Shown here: piece by piece, positions 9,374 through 18,270 of the stretch
Numbering within the stretch: the first letter of the stretch is position 1
Layout: every line of letters starts with the position of its first letter
Assembly (NCBI RefSeq): GCF_002567005.1
Contig: NZ_NUZU01000032.1
Span: 22,411-86,410, forward strand
Source of the DNA: Bacillus sp. AFS073361
GTDB taxonomy: Bacteria > Bacillota > Bacilli > Bacillales > Cytobacillaceae
Length of the DNA: 64,000 nt
Direction: 5' to 3'
Position numbers and translations under genes: made by a program
The notes under the pieces: generated by a model
Seen by the model: the letters and a program-made list of their open reading frames with translations, nothing else
Databases searched by the model: none
What the model was told of the DNA's origin: nothing

Positions 9374-10462
9374 TTACTTTTGTGATAAAAACTCTCCTAA
9401 TGCATGGAGAACACCTTCATTTTGTTCAAATGACCCTACTGTAATTCTAACCCCTGTAGGAAAACCAAGAGCTTTCCCAGAGCGAACAATATAGCCTCTC
9501 TGCATTAGATTCTGGAACACCACGTCCCCATCTGTTTTACAATCAATTAATATAAAATTGGTTTGTGATGGATAATAATCGAGTTCATACTTCCCACAGA
9601 ATTCATAGAACTGTTCTAGTCCCTGCCTATTTTTTTCTTTGCAGCTGTTAATAAATTGCTTATCTTTTATGGCTGCTGACGCCGCTAATTGGCCTAAAGA
9701 ATTAACATTAAATGGCTCCCGAGCAGGTTCAAGTGCTTTAATAATTGAAGGATTGGCAACCCCATAGCCAATTCTTAAGGCAGCGAGACCGTATATTTTT
9801 GAAAAAGTTCTAAGGACAATTAAATTTTCATACTTTTGAGCTAATTTAATGGAATCATAGTAATCTTCTGCAACAACATATTCATAATAAGCTTCATCTA
9901 GTACGACCAGAATATCAGCAGGAACTTTTTCAAGAAAGGCGTTTAACTTAGATTCAGGTATATAGGTACCAGTAGGATTATTAGGACTGCATAGCCAAAT
10001 GACATTGGTCTGATCATCAATGGCTGCCAACATGGAATCTAAATCATGGTTTCCGTTTACAAGTGGGATTTCTTTGCAGACCGCGCCTTCAATCACTGCG
10101 TTATGCTTATATTGTGAAAAGCTAGGTGTAGCCATAATTGTATTAGCATTCGGATGTAACAGTGCCCTTGAAATAATTTGAATTAAGTTATCTGAGCCAT
10201 TTCCAAAGATTAATTCTTCTTCATCAACCTGCAAATAGGTTGAAAGGGTCTCTCGTAAAATAGTGGCATAGCCATCCGGATAAATTGCCAAACTTGTTTG
10301 ATTTGATTGAAGTGCATCCAAGGCCTGAGATGAGCATCCAAAAGGATTTTCATTTGATGCCAGCTTTACTATCTTGTCCAGTTTATATTGCCTCTTCACA
10401 GCTTCGATTGATTTCCCTGGTTGATAAGGTGTCAGTTGTAATAACTGCTCTTTCCATCTCAT
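9374..10462 (-). CDS. hisC: Histidinol-phosphate / aromatic aminotransferase
   Basis: A 362-residue fold-type I PLP aminotransferase. Visible motifs are SNENPFG (36-42), NNPTG (161-165), DEAYYEY from 189, and the PLP lysine K222 in TFSKIYGLAALRIGYG. In the aro operon of bacilli this enzyme serves both histidine synthesis and the transamination of phenylpyruvate and hydroxyphenylpyruvate. It sits between aroH and tyrA with only 54 bp to aroH, where B. subtilis has the trp genes. ATG start. Confidence 0.95.
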   Translation of the reverse strand: MRWKEQLLQLTPYQPGKSIEAVKRQYKLDKIVKLASNENPFGCSSQALDALQSNQTSLAIYPDGYATILRETLSTYLQVDEEELIFGNGSDNLIQIISRALLHPNANTIMATPSFSQYKHNAVIEGAVCKEIPLVNGNHDLDSMLAAIDDQTNVIWLCSPNNPTGTYIPESKLNAFLEKVPADILVVLDEAYYEYVVAEDYYDSIKLAQKYENLIVLRTFSKIYGLAALRIGYGVANPSIIKALEPAREPFNVNSLGQLAASAAIKDKQFINSCKEKNRQGLEQFYEFCGKYELDYYPSQTNFILIDCKTDGDVVFQNLMQRGYIVRSGKALGFPTGVRITVGSFEQNEGVLHALGEFLSQK

Positions 10463-10516
10463 ATTAATTCACTCCGTTCGTAATAAGTTATTCTATTACA
10501 GCTTTATCGTTTTTAC

Positions 10517-10891
10517 CTATTTTGCTAGACTGCTGCCAAGGTCGGGTCTCAGAACAGTTGCACCTTTTAAGTATACATGAATAATCTCTTCTTGTGACTT
10601 GTTCGTATTCACATGCATCATGACTCTGACACACTTCTTTAACGAATTGGGAACAGGAATTTCCTGCATACACATCACAGGGACATAGGTCCACCCCTCA
10701 AATTTACGAAGAGCTCTTGCAGGGAATGCAGCGTTAACATCATCTGTTGTAGAAATGAAAATTGACCCAACTTGATCTGGTTGAATATGATTATCTTCAA
10801 TTAAACGTACAAAAAGTTCTTCTGTTGCAGAGATGATTTCCTCTTCGGAATTCTGGTCAATCGTAATTGCTCCTCTTACCCCTCTAATCAA
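10517..10891 (-). CDS. aroH: Chorismate mutase, AroH class
   Basis: The 124-residue protein converts chorismate to prephenate. It begins MIRGVRGAITIDQNSEEEI and contains ISTTDDVNAAFPARALR and the PVMCMQEIPVPNSLKKCVRVMMH segment typical of the trimeric AroH fold. Catalytic arginines correspond to R6 (GVRGA) and the arginine in CVRVMMH. The start is TTG at 10891, six bases after GGGGGA. It lies 15 bp after aroB. Confidence 0.96.
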   Translation of the reverse strand: MIRGVRGAITIDQNSEEEIISATEELFVRLIEDNHIQPDQVGSIFISTTDDVNAAFPARALRKFEGWTYVPVMCMQEIPVPNSLKKCVRVMMHVNTNKSQEEIIHVYLKGATVLRPDLGSSLAK

Positions 10892-10906
10892 GAAAAGTCC
10901 CCCTTA

Positions 10907-11977
10907 TTAATTACTGTTTAATTGTTCGTATAGTACTTTTTCAGATAGTTCCTTAACAGTAGGCTGACCCAATTGTTCAAGTAGAACAAAGTGAATAGCA
11001 TCCCTAACTGACTTTTTATCCTGCTTCATTTTGTTGATTAATCTTTCATGGGATAGAATTTCTGGAATTTTAGATTCATAACCTAGTCTTTCAATCCAAT
11101 TTGTAAATTCTTTTATATCAAAGTTAAGACCTAGTAATTGGTTACTTAGCCTTAGGGCATAAAGCATTCCTATCATCACTGCTTCCCCATGTGTAAAGTT
11201 CCCATAACCCATCTCCGATTCAATGGCATGCCCCAGTGTGTGGCCAAAATTCAAGAAAGCCCTAATCCCCGTTTCTCGTTCATCCTGACCAACAATTTTA
11301 CCTTTTATCCTTATACCTTTTATTAAAGATTCCGATAACATCTCCATTGGTAAGGTTTGAAGGTTTTGCACATTATCTTTTAACCAATTATAGAAATCGA
11401 CATCATCAATAAGTGCATGTTTAATAACCTCAGCAAAACCAGAACGAATTTCATGAACTGGTAGTGTTTTAAGGAAGGCTAAATCATAAAAAACAGCTTC
11501 TGGCTGATGGAAAGCCCCAATCATATTTTTCCCGAGCGGATGATTGATGGCTACCTTGCCGCCAACTGCACTGTCATGAGCTAATATAGTAGTCGGCACC
11601 TGAATAAATGGAATGCCCCTCATAAAGGATGCTGCAACAAATCCTGACAAATCTCCAACAGCCCCTCCTCCAAAGGAAAGAATAACAGATTTCCGATCTA
11701 GTTTGTTTTCAAGTGCTGTTGAAAGCGCAGCGTAGTATATTTCAAAGGTTTTGGCTTTTTCCCCACTAGGAGCAGTAAAAATTACAGGATTTAACGAATT
11801 CAGCTCAAACAATAATTTTTCCAGATGAAGCGCTGCAACTGTTTCATCGGTAATAATTAATATTCGAGTTAGGCCGTCAAAATGTCTCGCTAAAAAAGGA
11901 CCAATTTCTTTTCTTACCCCTTCTCCCACATAGACATTATAATTTTTTGAATCTGTATGGATTTGAATGGTTTCCAT
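10907..11977 (-). CDS. aroB: 3-dehydroquinate synthase
   Basis: The 356-residue enzyme makes 3-dehydroquinate from DAHP with NAD and a divalent metal. Motifs: SGEKAKTFE, SFGGGAVGDLSGFVAASFMRG, VPTTILAHDSAVGGKVAIN, and the metal-binding FLNFGHTLGHAIE and FTHGEAVMIGM. Its ATG overlaps the aroC stop by one base (TAATG), indicating translational coupling. Length is normal. Confidence 0.97.
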   Translation of the reverse strand: METIQIHTDSKNYNVYVGEGVRKEIGPFLARHFDGLTRILIITDETVAALHLEKLLFELNSLNPVIFTAPSGEKAKTFEIYYAALSTALENKLDRKSVILSFGGGAVGDLSGFVAASFMRGIPFIQVPTTILAHDSAVGGKVAINHPLGKNMIGAFHQPEAVFYDLAFLKTLPVHEIRSGFAEVIKHALIDDVDFYNWLKDNVQNLQTLPMEMLSESLIKGIRIKGKIVGQDERETGIRAFLNFGHTLGHAIESEMGYGNFTHGEAVMIGMLYALRLSNQLLGLNFDIKEFTNWIERLGYESKIPEILSHERLINKMKQDKKSVRDAIHFVLLEQLGQPTVKELSEKVLYEQLNSN

Positions 11978-13155
11978 TAAAATTCCCTCGCATATTCCCG
12001 CTGTCTTTTAATTTCCTCCGCAAAAGTGTCAAAGCGGTCACTATAAAATTGTTCAACCAAAGCATTGGCAAGTTCCCATGCCACCGCATGTTCTGCAACA
12101 ACAGCTGCAGCAGGCACTGCACAACTGTCAGAACGCTCGACACTTGCTGCAAACGGCTCTTTTGTATCAATATCAACACTCATAAGAGGTTTATATAAAG
12201 TTGGGATAGGTTTCATTACACCTCGGACCACAACCGGCATGCCTGTTGTCATCCCACCTTCAAATCCACCAAGGCGATTAGACTTCCGGTAGTAACCTTT
12301 TTCTTGGTCCCATGCAATTTCATCATGAACTTCACTTCCAGGTTTCCTTGCAGCCTCAAATCCAATACCAATTTCGACCCCTTTAAAGGCATTTATACTC
12401 ATAATAGCGGCTGCCAATTTTCCATCCAATTTACGATCATAATGTACATAACTTCCTACACCTGCAGGCATACCCGTAGCGATTACTTCTACAACTCCCC
12501 CTATTGAATCGCCATTTTTCTTTGCTTCATCAATAGCAGCCATCATATCACTTTCCACGGCAGCATCAGCGCATCGTACAGGGGATAGTTCTGTCTTTTC
12601 CTTCAATTCATTAATAGAAATGGAGCGATCAATACTAGCTTTAATTCCGCCTATTTCAACCACATGGGACACTATTTCAACACCCACTAATGATAGAAGC
12701 TTTTTCGCTACAGAACCTGCTGCAACTCTGACGGTCGTCTCACGTGCAGAAGAACGTTCAAGGACATTTCTCATATCCCTGTGTCCATACTTAATGGCGC
12801 CGTTTAAATCTGCATGACCTGGACGAGCACGCGTTACCTTCCGTTTCATCTCATCTTCTTGTCCTTCTTCTAAAGGTTCTGCTCCCATAATCTTTGTCCA
12901 ATGCTTCCAGTCATTATTTTGAACTACTAATGCAACGGGTGAGCCGAGAGTGTACCCGTGACGGACACCGGAAACAATTTGGGCTGTATCCTTTTCAATT
13001 TGCATTCTTCTTCCACGCCCATAACCTTTCTGGCGCCTTGATAATTCTTCATTTATATCTTCCAATAATATTGGCATACCCGCAGGGAGGCCTTCTATAA
13101 TCGTTGTTAATTGCGGCCCATGGGATTCTCCTGCTGTTAAATATCTCATTCCCAT
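11977..13155 (-). CDS. aroC: Chorismate synthase
   Basis: A 392-residue FMN-dependent enzyme that forms chorismate from EPSP; called aroF in B. subtilis. Signatures: [44 protein letters not shown] and the [15 protein letters not shown] motif. The frame is open to 13215, but the ATG at 13155 is eight bases after AAGGGGG; the ATG at 13149 is a second possibility. It is the first gene of the aro operon. No cheR lies between it and ndk. Confidence 0.95.
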   Translation of the reverse strand: MGMRYLTAGESHGPQLTTIIEGLPAGMPILLEDINEELSRRQKGYGRGRRMQIEKDTAQIVSGVRHGYTLGSPVALVVQNNDWKHWTKIMGAEPLEEGQEDEMKRKVTRARPGHADLNGAIKYGHRDMRNVLERSSARETTVRVAAGSVAKKLLSLVGVEIVSHVVEIGGIKASIDRSISINELKEKTELSPVRCADAAVESDMMAAIDEAKKNGDSIGGVVEVIATGMPAGVGSYVHYDRKLDGKLAAAIMSINAFKGVEIGIGFEAARKPGSEVHDEIAWDQEKGYYRKSNRLGGFEGGMTTGMPVVVRGVMKPIPTLYKPLMSVDIDTKEPFAASVERSDSCAVPAAAVVAEHAVAWELANALVEQFYSDRFDTFAEEIKRQREYAREF

Positions 13156-13262
13156 ATTACTTTCCCCCTTCAACTCATTAAAGAATTTTGTATCAATATA
13201 CCATATACTGCGCAATAAACATAGTATAACTATTCAGAAAAAAAGGAATAAATTTTTCATAT

Positions 13263-13306
13263 AAAAAAAGGCATTTGTATAATTTCTTATACAAATGCCT
13301 TTCTTT
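13263..13306 (-). terminator. Bidirectional-looking terminator after ndk
   Basis: Long inverted repeat AAAGGCATTTGTATAA / TTATACAAATGCCTTT with T-rich flanks on both strands, nine bases downstream of the ndk stop. Confidence 0.9.
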
Positions 13307-13314
13307 TATTTCAA

Positions 13315-13761
13315 TTAGTAGATCCATTCGTTTACTAGTTTATTGTACTCTACTACACCGGAATCTTTAAAGAATAAGCCAATTTCACGCTCAGCACTAG
13401 CAGGTGAATCAGATCCATGGATAACATTTTTCCCAACTGTTAATCCAAAATCACCGCGGATTGTTCCAGGTGCAGCATCTTTTGGATTGGTAGAACCCAT
13501 CATTTGACGAGCAGTAGCAATCACATTTTCACCTTGCCAAACCATTGCAAAAACAGGTCCAGAAGTAATAAAATCGACTAATTCTCCGAAGAATGGACGC
13601 TCTTTATGTTCTCCGTAATGTTCTTCAGCTAGTTCATTAGGAATGCTCATTAATTTAGCTCCTACTAATTGAAAGCCCTTTCTTTCAAAACGTGAGACGA
13701 TTTCTCCAATTAGGTTACGTTGTACACCATCAGGTTTTACCATTAAAAAAGTTTTTTCCAT
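13315..13761 (-). CDS. ndk: Nucleoside diphosphate kinase
   Basis: A 148-residue enzyme that equilibrates nucleoside di- and triphosphates through a phosphohistidine. The catalytic H115 lies in NVIHGSDS, and the opening [13 protein letters not shown] is the family signature. The ATG at 13761 lies eight bases after AGGAG; an in-frame GTG at 13770 is too close to that site. It lies between hepT (100 bp upstream) and the terminator before aroC. Confidence 0.97.
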   Translation of the reverse strand: MEKTFLMVKPDGVQRNLIGEIVSRFERKGFQLVGAKLMSIPNELAEEHYGEHKERPFFGELVDFITSGPVFAMVWQGENVIATARQMMGSTNPKDAAPGTIRGDFGLTVGKNVIHGSDSPASAEREIGLFFKDSGVVEYNKLVNEWIY

Positions 13762-13861
13762 GAATTCCACTCCTAATAAAGATTATTATGTATATTGAAT
13801 GTTTTTTAGAAAACAATCCATGAAAAATATTATCATTTTTTCGAAAATTTAACAAGTTGAT

Positions 13862-14824
13862 TTAAAATTTTCGTTTTCCAATGAATCTTGCTAAGTCTTG
13901 AAGGGTTTTTTTTGTTCTATTTGCAGGTAACCCTTCTAATTCAGCCAAAGCTTTTTTAAGGTAAAGATCACTAAGAGCGATTGACTTTTCAATTGCATCT
14001 GAATCTTTAATAATGGTGATAATCTTCTTTATCTCTGAAGGAGTCATGGATTCATGCACCTTTTCAATTTCTGCGCGTATTTCAGCCTTTTCCATTGCAA
14101 AAAGTGCAGGTGCGGTAATATTTCCCTGCAGCAAGTCTCCGCCTGCAGGCTTTCCTAGTTCCTTCTCAGTAGATGTAAAATCTAAAATATCATCGATAAT
14201 TTGATATGACATTCCAACGTAGTAACCAAAACGGTATAGTTTTTTATGGACAGATTCTTCTACATCAGCAGCAATTGCTCCCAATTGACAACTTACAGCA
14301 ATTAATAGGGCAGTCTTTCTCTTAATTCTACGAAGATAATCTCGGAGATTTTGATTAAATCGGTATTTATCTTTTATTTGTTGAATTTCCCCTAATGACA
14401 CTTCAACAATGGTATTAGATAAAATTTTATGAGCAATTGGGTTTTCAATGTTAGTCATTAATTCTATCGCAAGAGCAAAAACAAAATCACCAGTATACAT
14501 AGCAATTTTGTTATCCCATTTAGATTTCACGGTTGGCTGCCCTCGCCGTAGATCCGCATCATCAATCACATCATCATGGACAAGTGATGCCATATGAATT
14601 AATTCAAGGGCAACAGCAACATTTTTCATCACATGTATATCATAATTTCCAAATTTACCAGCAAGCAAAACAAAAACAGGACGAATTCTTTTTCCTCCGG
14701 CTTGTAATGTATGCATAGAAGCTTGTTTAAGCAGAAGGGACTCCGCATGTATGGTCTCTTCTAGCTTTTTTTCAATCAAGTTAATATCCGAATTCAAAAA
14801 TGAATACATCATTTTTAATTTCAT
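13862..14824 (-). CDS. hepT: Heptaprenyl diphosphate synthase, catalytic component II
   Basis: The 320-residue trans-prenyltransferase extends isoprenyl diphosphate for the menaquinone-7 side chain. The first aspartate-rich motif is DDVID (84-88) followed by RRGQPT; the second is DDILDFT near residue 217. GGKRIRP at 43-49 binds the diphosphate. It requires the partner HepS encoded two genes upstream. A GGGTGA ribosome site precedes the ATG at 14824. Confidence 0.95.
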   Translation of the reverse strand: MKLKMMYSFLNSDINLIEKKLEETIHAESLLLKQASMHTLQAGGKRIRPVFVLLAGKFGNYDIHVMKNVAVALELIHMASLVHDDVIDDADLRRGQPTVKSKWDNKIAMYTGDFVFALAIELMTNIENPIAHKILSNTIVEVSLGEIQQIKDKYRFNQNLRDYLRRIKRKTALLIAVSCQLGAIAADVEESVHKKLYRFGYYVGMSYQIIDDILDFTSTEKELGKPAGGDLLQGNITAPALFAMEKAEIRAEIEKVHESMTPSEIKKIITIIKDSDAIEKSIALSDLYLKKALAELEGLPANRTKKTLQDLARFIGKRKF

Positions 14825-14867
14825 TTGTATTCACCCAGCTTTTCATCCTGTCTTCAAGTACAATAAA

Positions 14868-15572
14868 TTAATTTTTTCTGCCAATATGAACAGCTGCTGC
14901 GCCGCCGCTATATGGTTTATATTTTACATCTGCGAAGCCCGCTTGTTCAAACATTTTAGCAAGTTCCTTCATCCCTGGAAACTCACGTGCTGATTCATGC
15001 AGCCATGCATATTCGCGATAACTTTTTGCCAGTAATTTACCAAACATCGGCATAATATAACGAAAGTAAAAATAATAGAGCTGTTTATAGCCGATTAAAG
15101 TAGGCTGTGATGTCTCTAAGCAGACAGCAATACCGCCAGGTTTTACAACACGATGCATCTCTTTTAATACTTGCAGGTAGTCCGGGACATTCCTTAAGCC
15201 AAAACCAATCGTCACATAATCAAAACTATTATCTGGAAAAGGGAGTTCCATTGCATTACCATGTACTAATTTCACCTGTTTTAATCCCAGGTCCTTAACC
15301 TTTTCAATCCCCACATTAAGCATGTTTTGGCTAAAATCCAAACCTGTAACGTCCCCTGTCGGACCCACTGCCTCAGCTAATGCTATAGTCCAATCAGCGG
15401 TGCCGCAGCAAACATCAAGAGCTCGTGAGCCCGGCTTTACATCCATTCTTTTCATTGTGTCTTTCCGCCACTTTATGTGTTGTTGGAAACTGATAACAGA
15501 ATTCATTTTATCGTAGTTATCGGAAATTTTTTCAAACACATTGTGAACCCGCTGTTCTTTCGATTCCTGCAT
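14868..15572 (-). CDS. menG: Demethylmenaquinone methyltransferase
   Basis: The 234-residue SAM-dependent enzyme performs the last step of menaquinone synthesis (UbiE/MenG family; gerCB or menH in older B. subtilis naming). Motif I is [12 protein letters not shown], followed by GLDFSQNML and the signature [18 protein letters not shown]. The ATG at 15572 ([16 protein letters not shown]) matches the family start; the open frame to 15608 overlaps the end of hepS and is rejected. It lies between hepS and hepT. Confidence 0.95.
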   Translation of the reverse strand: MQESKEQRVHNVFEKISDNYDKMNSVISFQQHIKWRKDTMKRMDVKPGSRALDVCCGTADWTIALAEAVGPTGDVTGLDFSQNMLNVGIEKVKDLGLKQVKLVHGNAMELPFPDNSFDYVTIGFGLRNVPDYLQVLKEMHRVVKPGGIAVCLETSQPTLIGYKQLYYFYFRYIMPMFGKLLAKSYREYAWLHESAREFPGMKELAKMFEQAGFADVKYKPYSGGAAAVHIGRKN

Positions 15573-15579
15573 GTTTTTA

Positions 15580-16392
15580 TTACCCTTCTTCCACAAAAGT
15601 TTTCGCATATGGCTGGTATTGGTTTAAGAGCGATATAATTCTAATTTCAAGCAATTCATTTAAGTAAGGAAGTTGCTCTAATCCATTTTCTATTATTTTT
15701 TTTGAACTTTCAAGATACTGGTCACAATATTGAAATAAATGACTCTTCTGTTCACTAGATAATTTTTTCAATTTAAAGTTATGGATTGGGAAAACAATTG
15801 AGGTCAAGGCTTCGAATAAGACGGATCTTTCTGTTTTAATAAATTGACTCTTTTCATCCAGTAACCGTTTAAACAACATCAAATTCTCAAGAAATTCGTT
15901 CCAGAGGTCAACGTTAAAATACTCAGAAAGACGAGCTAGTAAGGAACTTTCTATCCTTTTTATGCTTGTCATTAACTCCTCAACTGAAACAAATTCATGG
16001 TGATAAACAGAAATTTTATTTTCATTTACATCCTTAATTCCTTTTGAAAGTGCCTTAATCATCAAAATATCTTCTGCTTCTGCAAGAAGTTTATAATAAA
16101 GACCGCTGAAATAATCCCCAGCAAGAACAGTTAATTGACGATTTTTTTCGTCAACAGATGCATCTGAAATATGTTCATGTGTATCAAGGGCGATTTGTAT
16201 TAACATTGATGATAAGGCGTAATTTTGCATATCGCTGAATGACAATTCGAGGCGTTCCATAATTGAGACCAGGATAAGAAGTTTATCTTCATCAATAATT
16301 GGAGTCTCAATATATTTGAGCAGATATGTATCATAAACTCTTTGTTCGACCTGCTCTCGAATATTTGTGAATTTTTGTCGAATGTCCAGCAA
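15580..16392 (-). CDS. hepS: Heptaprenyl diphosphate synthase, component I
   Basis: The 270-residue helical non-catalytic subunit of heptaprenyl diphosphate synthase, recognised by position before menG-hepT and by family features such as [21 protein letters not shown] and [16 protein letters not shown]. It forms a heterodimer with HepT for menaquinone side-chain synthesis. The start is TTG at 16392. It begins the hepS-menG-hepT cluster; the 223 bp gap to mtrB may hold a promoter, but none is clear by eye. Confidence 0.9.
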   Translation of the reverse strand: MLDIRQKFTNIREQVEQRVYDTYLLKYIETPIIDEDKLLILVSIMERLELSFSDMQNYALSSMLIQIALDTHEHISDASVDEKNRQLTVLAGDYFSGLYYKLLAEAEDILMIKALSKGIKDVNENKISVYHHEFVSVEELMTSIKRIESSLLARLSEYFNVDLWNEFLENLMLFKRLLDEKSQFIKTERSVLFEALTSIVFPIHNFKLKKLSSEQKSHLFQYCDQYLESSKKIIENGLEQLPYLNELLEIRIISLLNQYQPYAKTFVEEG

Positions 16393-16615
16393 TTAAATCA
16401 CCCTTGCTTCCCCTAGTAATGTCTTTATGTATTCTTATTTCCTATTTGCATAGTAAAATTCATGCCGTTTAGCCTTTAATAATGAAAAATAATTAATCAT
16501 TCATTCTAAAAACAAGGCAAACACCATTATAACATAAAAGGTATTCTTAAGGCAGATATTCACAAAATAATCATTTTAGCTAATATGAAATAAGATGAAA
16601 ACAGTGTGATTAGAA

Positions 16616-16852
16616 TTATTTTTTTATTTCACTTTCAATTTCACCAAGGTGTGTAAGTATTTTAGCATTTCCCCTGATTTTTATTGCCGAAGTATGCTCT
16701 GTAAATTGAGCAATTAGGACTTCTCCTTTATCAAGCTTCTCTGAATGATGAAATTTGGTATCAGAGCCCCTTGTTAAACCGATCACATTAACTCCATCTT
16801 CGATTGCCTTAATAACTACGTACTCACTGTTTTGGTTTTCTCTCTTCTCCAT
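16616..16852 (-). CDS. mtrB: Tryptophan RNA-binding attenuation protein (TRAP)
   Basis: A 78-residue protein that forms an 11-mer ring, binds tryptophan, and wraps (G/U)AG-repeat RNA to terminate or block translation of trp genes. The RNA-contacting residues of B. subtilis TRAP (K37, K56, R58) align with K39, K58 and R60 here, and the tryptophan-pocket region HTSAIKIRG is intact. It follows folE by 31 bp, as in the B. subtilis mtrAB operon. No trp gene or obvious (G/U)AG array occurs in this window, so its target lies elsewhere. Confidence 0.97.
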   Translation of the reverse strand: MEKRENQNSEYVVIKAIEDGVNVIGLTRGSDTKFHHSEKLDKGEVLIAQFTEHTSAIKIRGNAKILTHLGEIESEIKK

Positions 16853-16883
16853 ATAAACACCTCAAATATTCTTAGAAATAGGA

Positions 16884-17450
16884 CTAATATTTAATTAACG
16901 AGAGCACTTCAGACCGTGCAACCGCATCATCTGAAAGAATACCGCGGACAGCCGTGGTTACTGTTTTAGAGCCAGGCTTTTTAACTCCACGCATGGTCAT
17001 ACACATATGTTCTGCTTCGACGACCACCATGACCCCATGAGGCTCTAATTTCTCCATCATACTGTCGGCAATCGTGGAAGTAATCCGTTCTTGAAGTTGA
17101 GGTCTCTTTGCTACTGCTTCCACTGCCCTTGCTAATTTACTTAATCCGGTCACACGACCATTTCTTGGAATGTATGCTACATGCGCTTTTCCGAAGAAAG
17201 GTACAAGATGATGTTCACACATGGAATAAAACGGTATATCTTTAACCAATACCAACTCTTCGTGGTCTTCACTAAAGATTGTTTCAAAATGCTTCCTTGG
17301 ATCCTCATTTAACCCGCTAAAAACTTCTTCATACATTTTTGCTACACGTTTTGGTGTGTCATGGAGACCTTCACGATTTGGGTCTTCCCCGATTGCTTCT
17401 AATATTAAACGTACCGCATCTTCAATTTGGGCACGATTTACTTGTGACAT
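16884..17450 (-). CDS. folE: GTP cyclohydrolase I
   Basis: The 188-residue enzyme converts GTP to 7,8-dihydroneopterin triphosphate, the first step of folate synthesis. Zinc ligands C78, H81 ([10 protein letters not shown]) and C150 (HMCMTMRG) are present, as is [11 protein letters not shown]. It is first in the folE-mtrB pair (mtrA in B. subtilis). The ATG at 17450 follows a TAGGAGG site. Confidence 0.97.
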   Translation of the reverse strand: MSQVNRAQIEDAVRLILEAIGEDPNREGLHDTPKRVAKMYEEVFSGLNEDPRKHFETIFSEDHEELVLVKDIPFYSMCEHHLVPFFGKAHVAYIPRNGRVTGLSKLARAVEAVAKRPQLQERITSTIADSMMEKLEPHGVMVVVEAEHMCMTMRGVKKPGSKTVTTAVRGILSDDAVARSEVLSLIKY

Positions 17451-17533
17451 ATAAAAATTCCTCCTAATGTTCAGTCAAGTATATATGACAAATACATATT
17501 AGCACAATCATTAAAGTTCAAGCAAAAAAAATA

Positions 17534-17568
17534 GAAAAAAGGCCATGGACATAGCCATGACCTTTTTG
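17534..17568 (-). terminator. Intrinsic terminator after hbs
   Basis: Arms AAAAGGCCATGG and CCATGACCTTTT (one mismatch) around a short loop, with T-runs both ways, 36 bases beyond the hbs stop. Confidence 0.85.
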
Positions 17569-17603
17569 CTTAAGCATTCGCTTAAAGCAATAAATTTATG
17601 TAA

Positions 17604-17876
17604 TTATTTTACTGCGTCTTTAAGCGCTTTACCTGGTTTAAAAGCTGGAACTTTGCTAGCAGCGATATCGATTTCCTCACCTGTTTGAGGGTTACGACCT
17701 TTACGAGCTGCACGCTCACGTACTTCAAAGTTTCCAAAACCGATTAATTGTACTTTATCACCATTTTTTAAAGCATCTAAAATCGCATCAAAAACAGCAT
17801 CAACTGCTTTAGTCGCGTCCTTTTTAGAAAGTTCGCTAGCTTCAGCAACTGCATTAATAAGTTCTGTCTTGTTCAT
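17604..17876 (-). CDS. hbs: DNA-binding protein HU
   Basis: The 90-residue histone-like protein bends and compacts DNA. It contains [19 protein letters not shown] and the DNA-binding arm region [21 protein letters not shown] with the conserved proline at the arm tip. The ATG at 17876 lies eight bases after GGAGG. An overlapping ATG five bases upstream meets a stop after two codons. It is preceded by a long gene-free leader of about 365 bp and followed by a terminator. Confidence 0.97.
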   Translation of the reverse strand: MNKTELINAVAEASELSKKDATKAVDAVFDAILDALKNGDKVQLIGFGNFEVRERAARKGRNPQTGEEIDIAASKVPAFKPGKALKDAVK

Positions 17877-18242
17877 GCCATTCACCTCCTCCCAAAGAAA
17901 TTATCAAGATTCGTAAATAAGATTACTTATCTACATTTCTAAACAATTTTTCTAATTTCTATACGTCATAGCGCGGTTTTATTACCAAAATTACCATAAA
18001 TGATTAAATTGGTAACTAGAATCTATTTTTTTAGGAAAAACCCTTATGAAATAAGGGTTCAAACGCTATAATGTAATTCAGTTAAAAGATTATCATAATC
18101 AAAACAGCTTATCAAGAAGAATTCATGAAATTATGGTAATCTTTTCTTTGTTTCAACAAAATTCTACTTAATTTGATCCTATTTAGTAGATATTTTAAAA
18201 TAATGGCAATTTGTCATATAATTCAGGCTTTCTTTTCAAAGA
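17877..18242. other. Gene-free stretch between spoIVA and hbs
   Basis: No convincing coding sequence is seen here. It must hold the hbs promoter(s) on the minus strand and possibly a long 5' leader. A clear hairpin, AACCCTTA-TGAA-ATAAGGGTT near 18037-18057, lies in the middle; on the minus strand it is followed by TTTTTCC, so it could be a second terminator for spoIVA or a leader element of hbs. I could not identify a -10/-35 pair with confidence. Confidence 0.5.
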
Positions 18243-18266
18243 AAAAAGACTCCGAATTGGAGTCCA
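18243..18266 (-). terminator. Intrinsic terminator after spoIVA
   Basis: Arms GACTCC and GGAGTC joined by AATT-type loop bases (18248-18264), followed by TTTTTTC on the minus strand, just past the spoIVA stop. Confidence 0.85.
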
Positions 18267-18270
18267 TAGC

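Noticed and set aside
10488..10694. Minus-strand cysteine-rich 68-residue frame
   Set aside because: It overlaps aroH in another frame and has no independent support.
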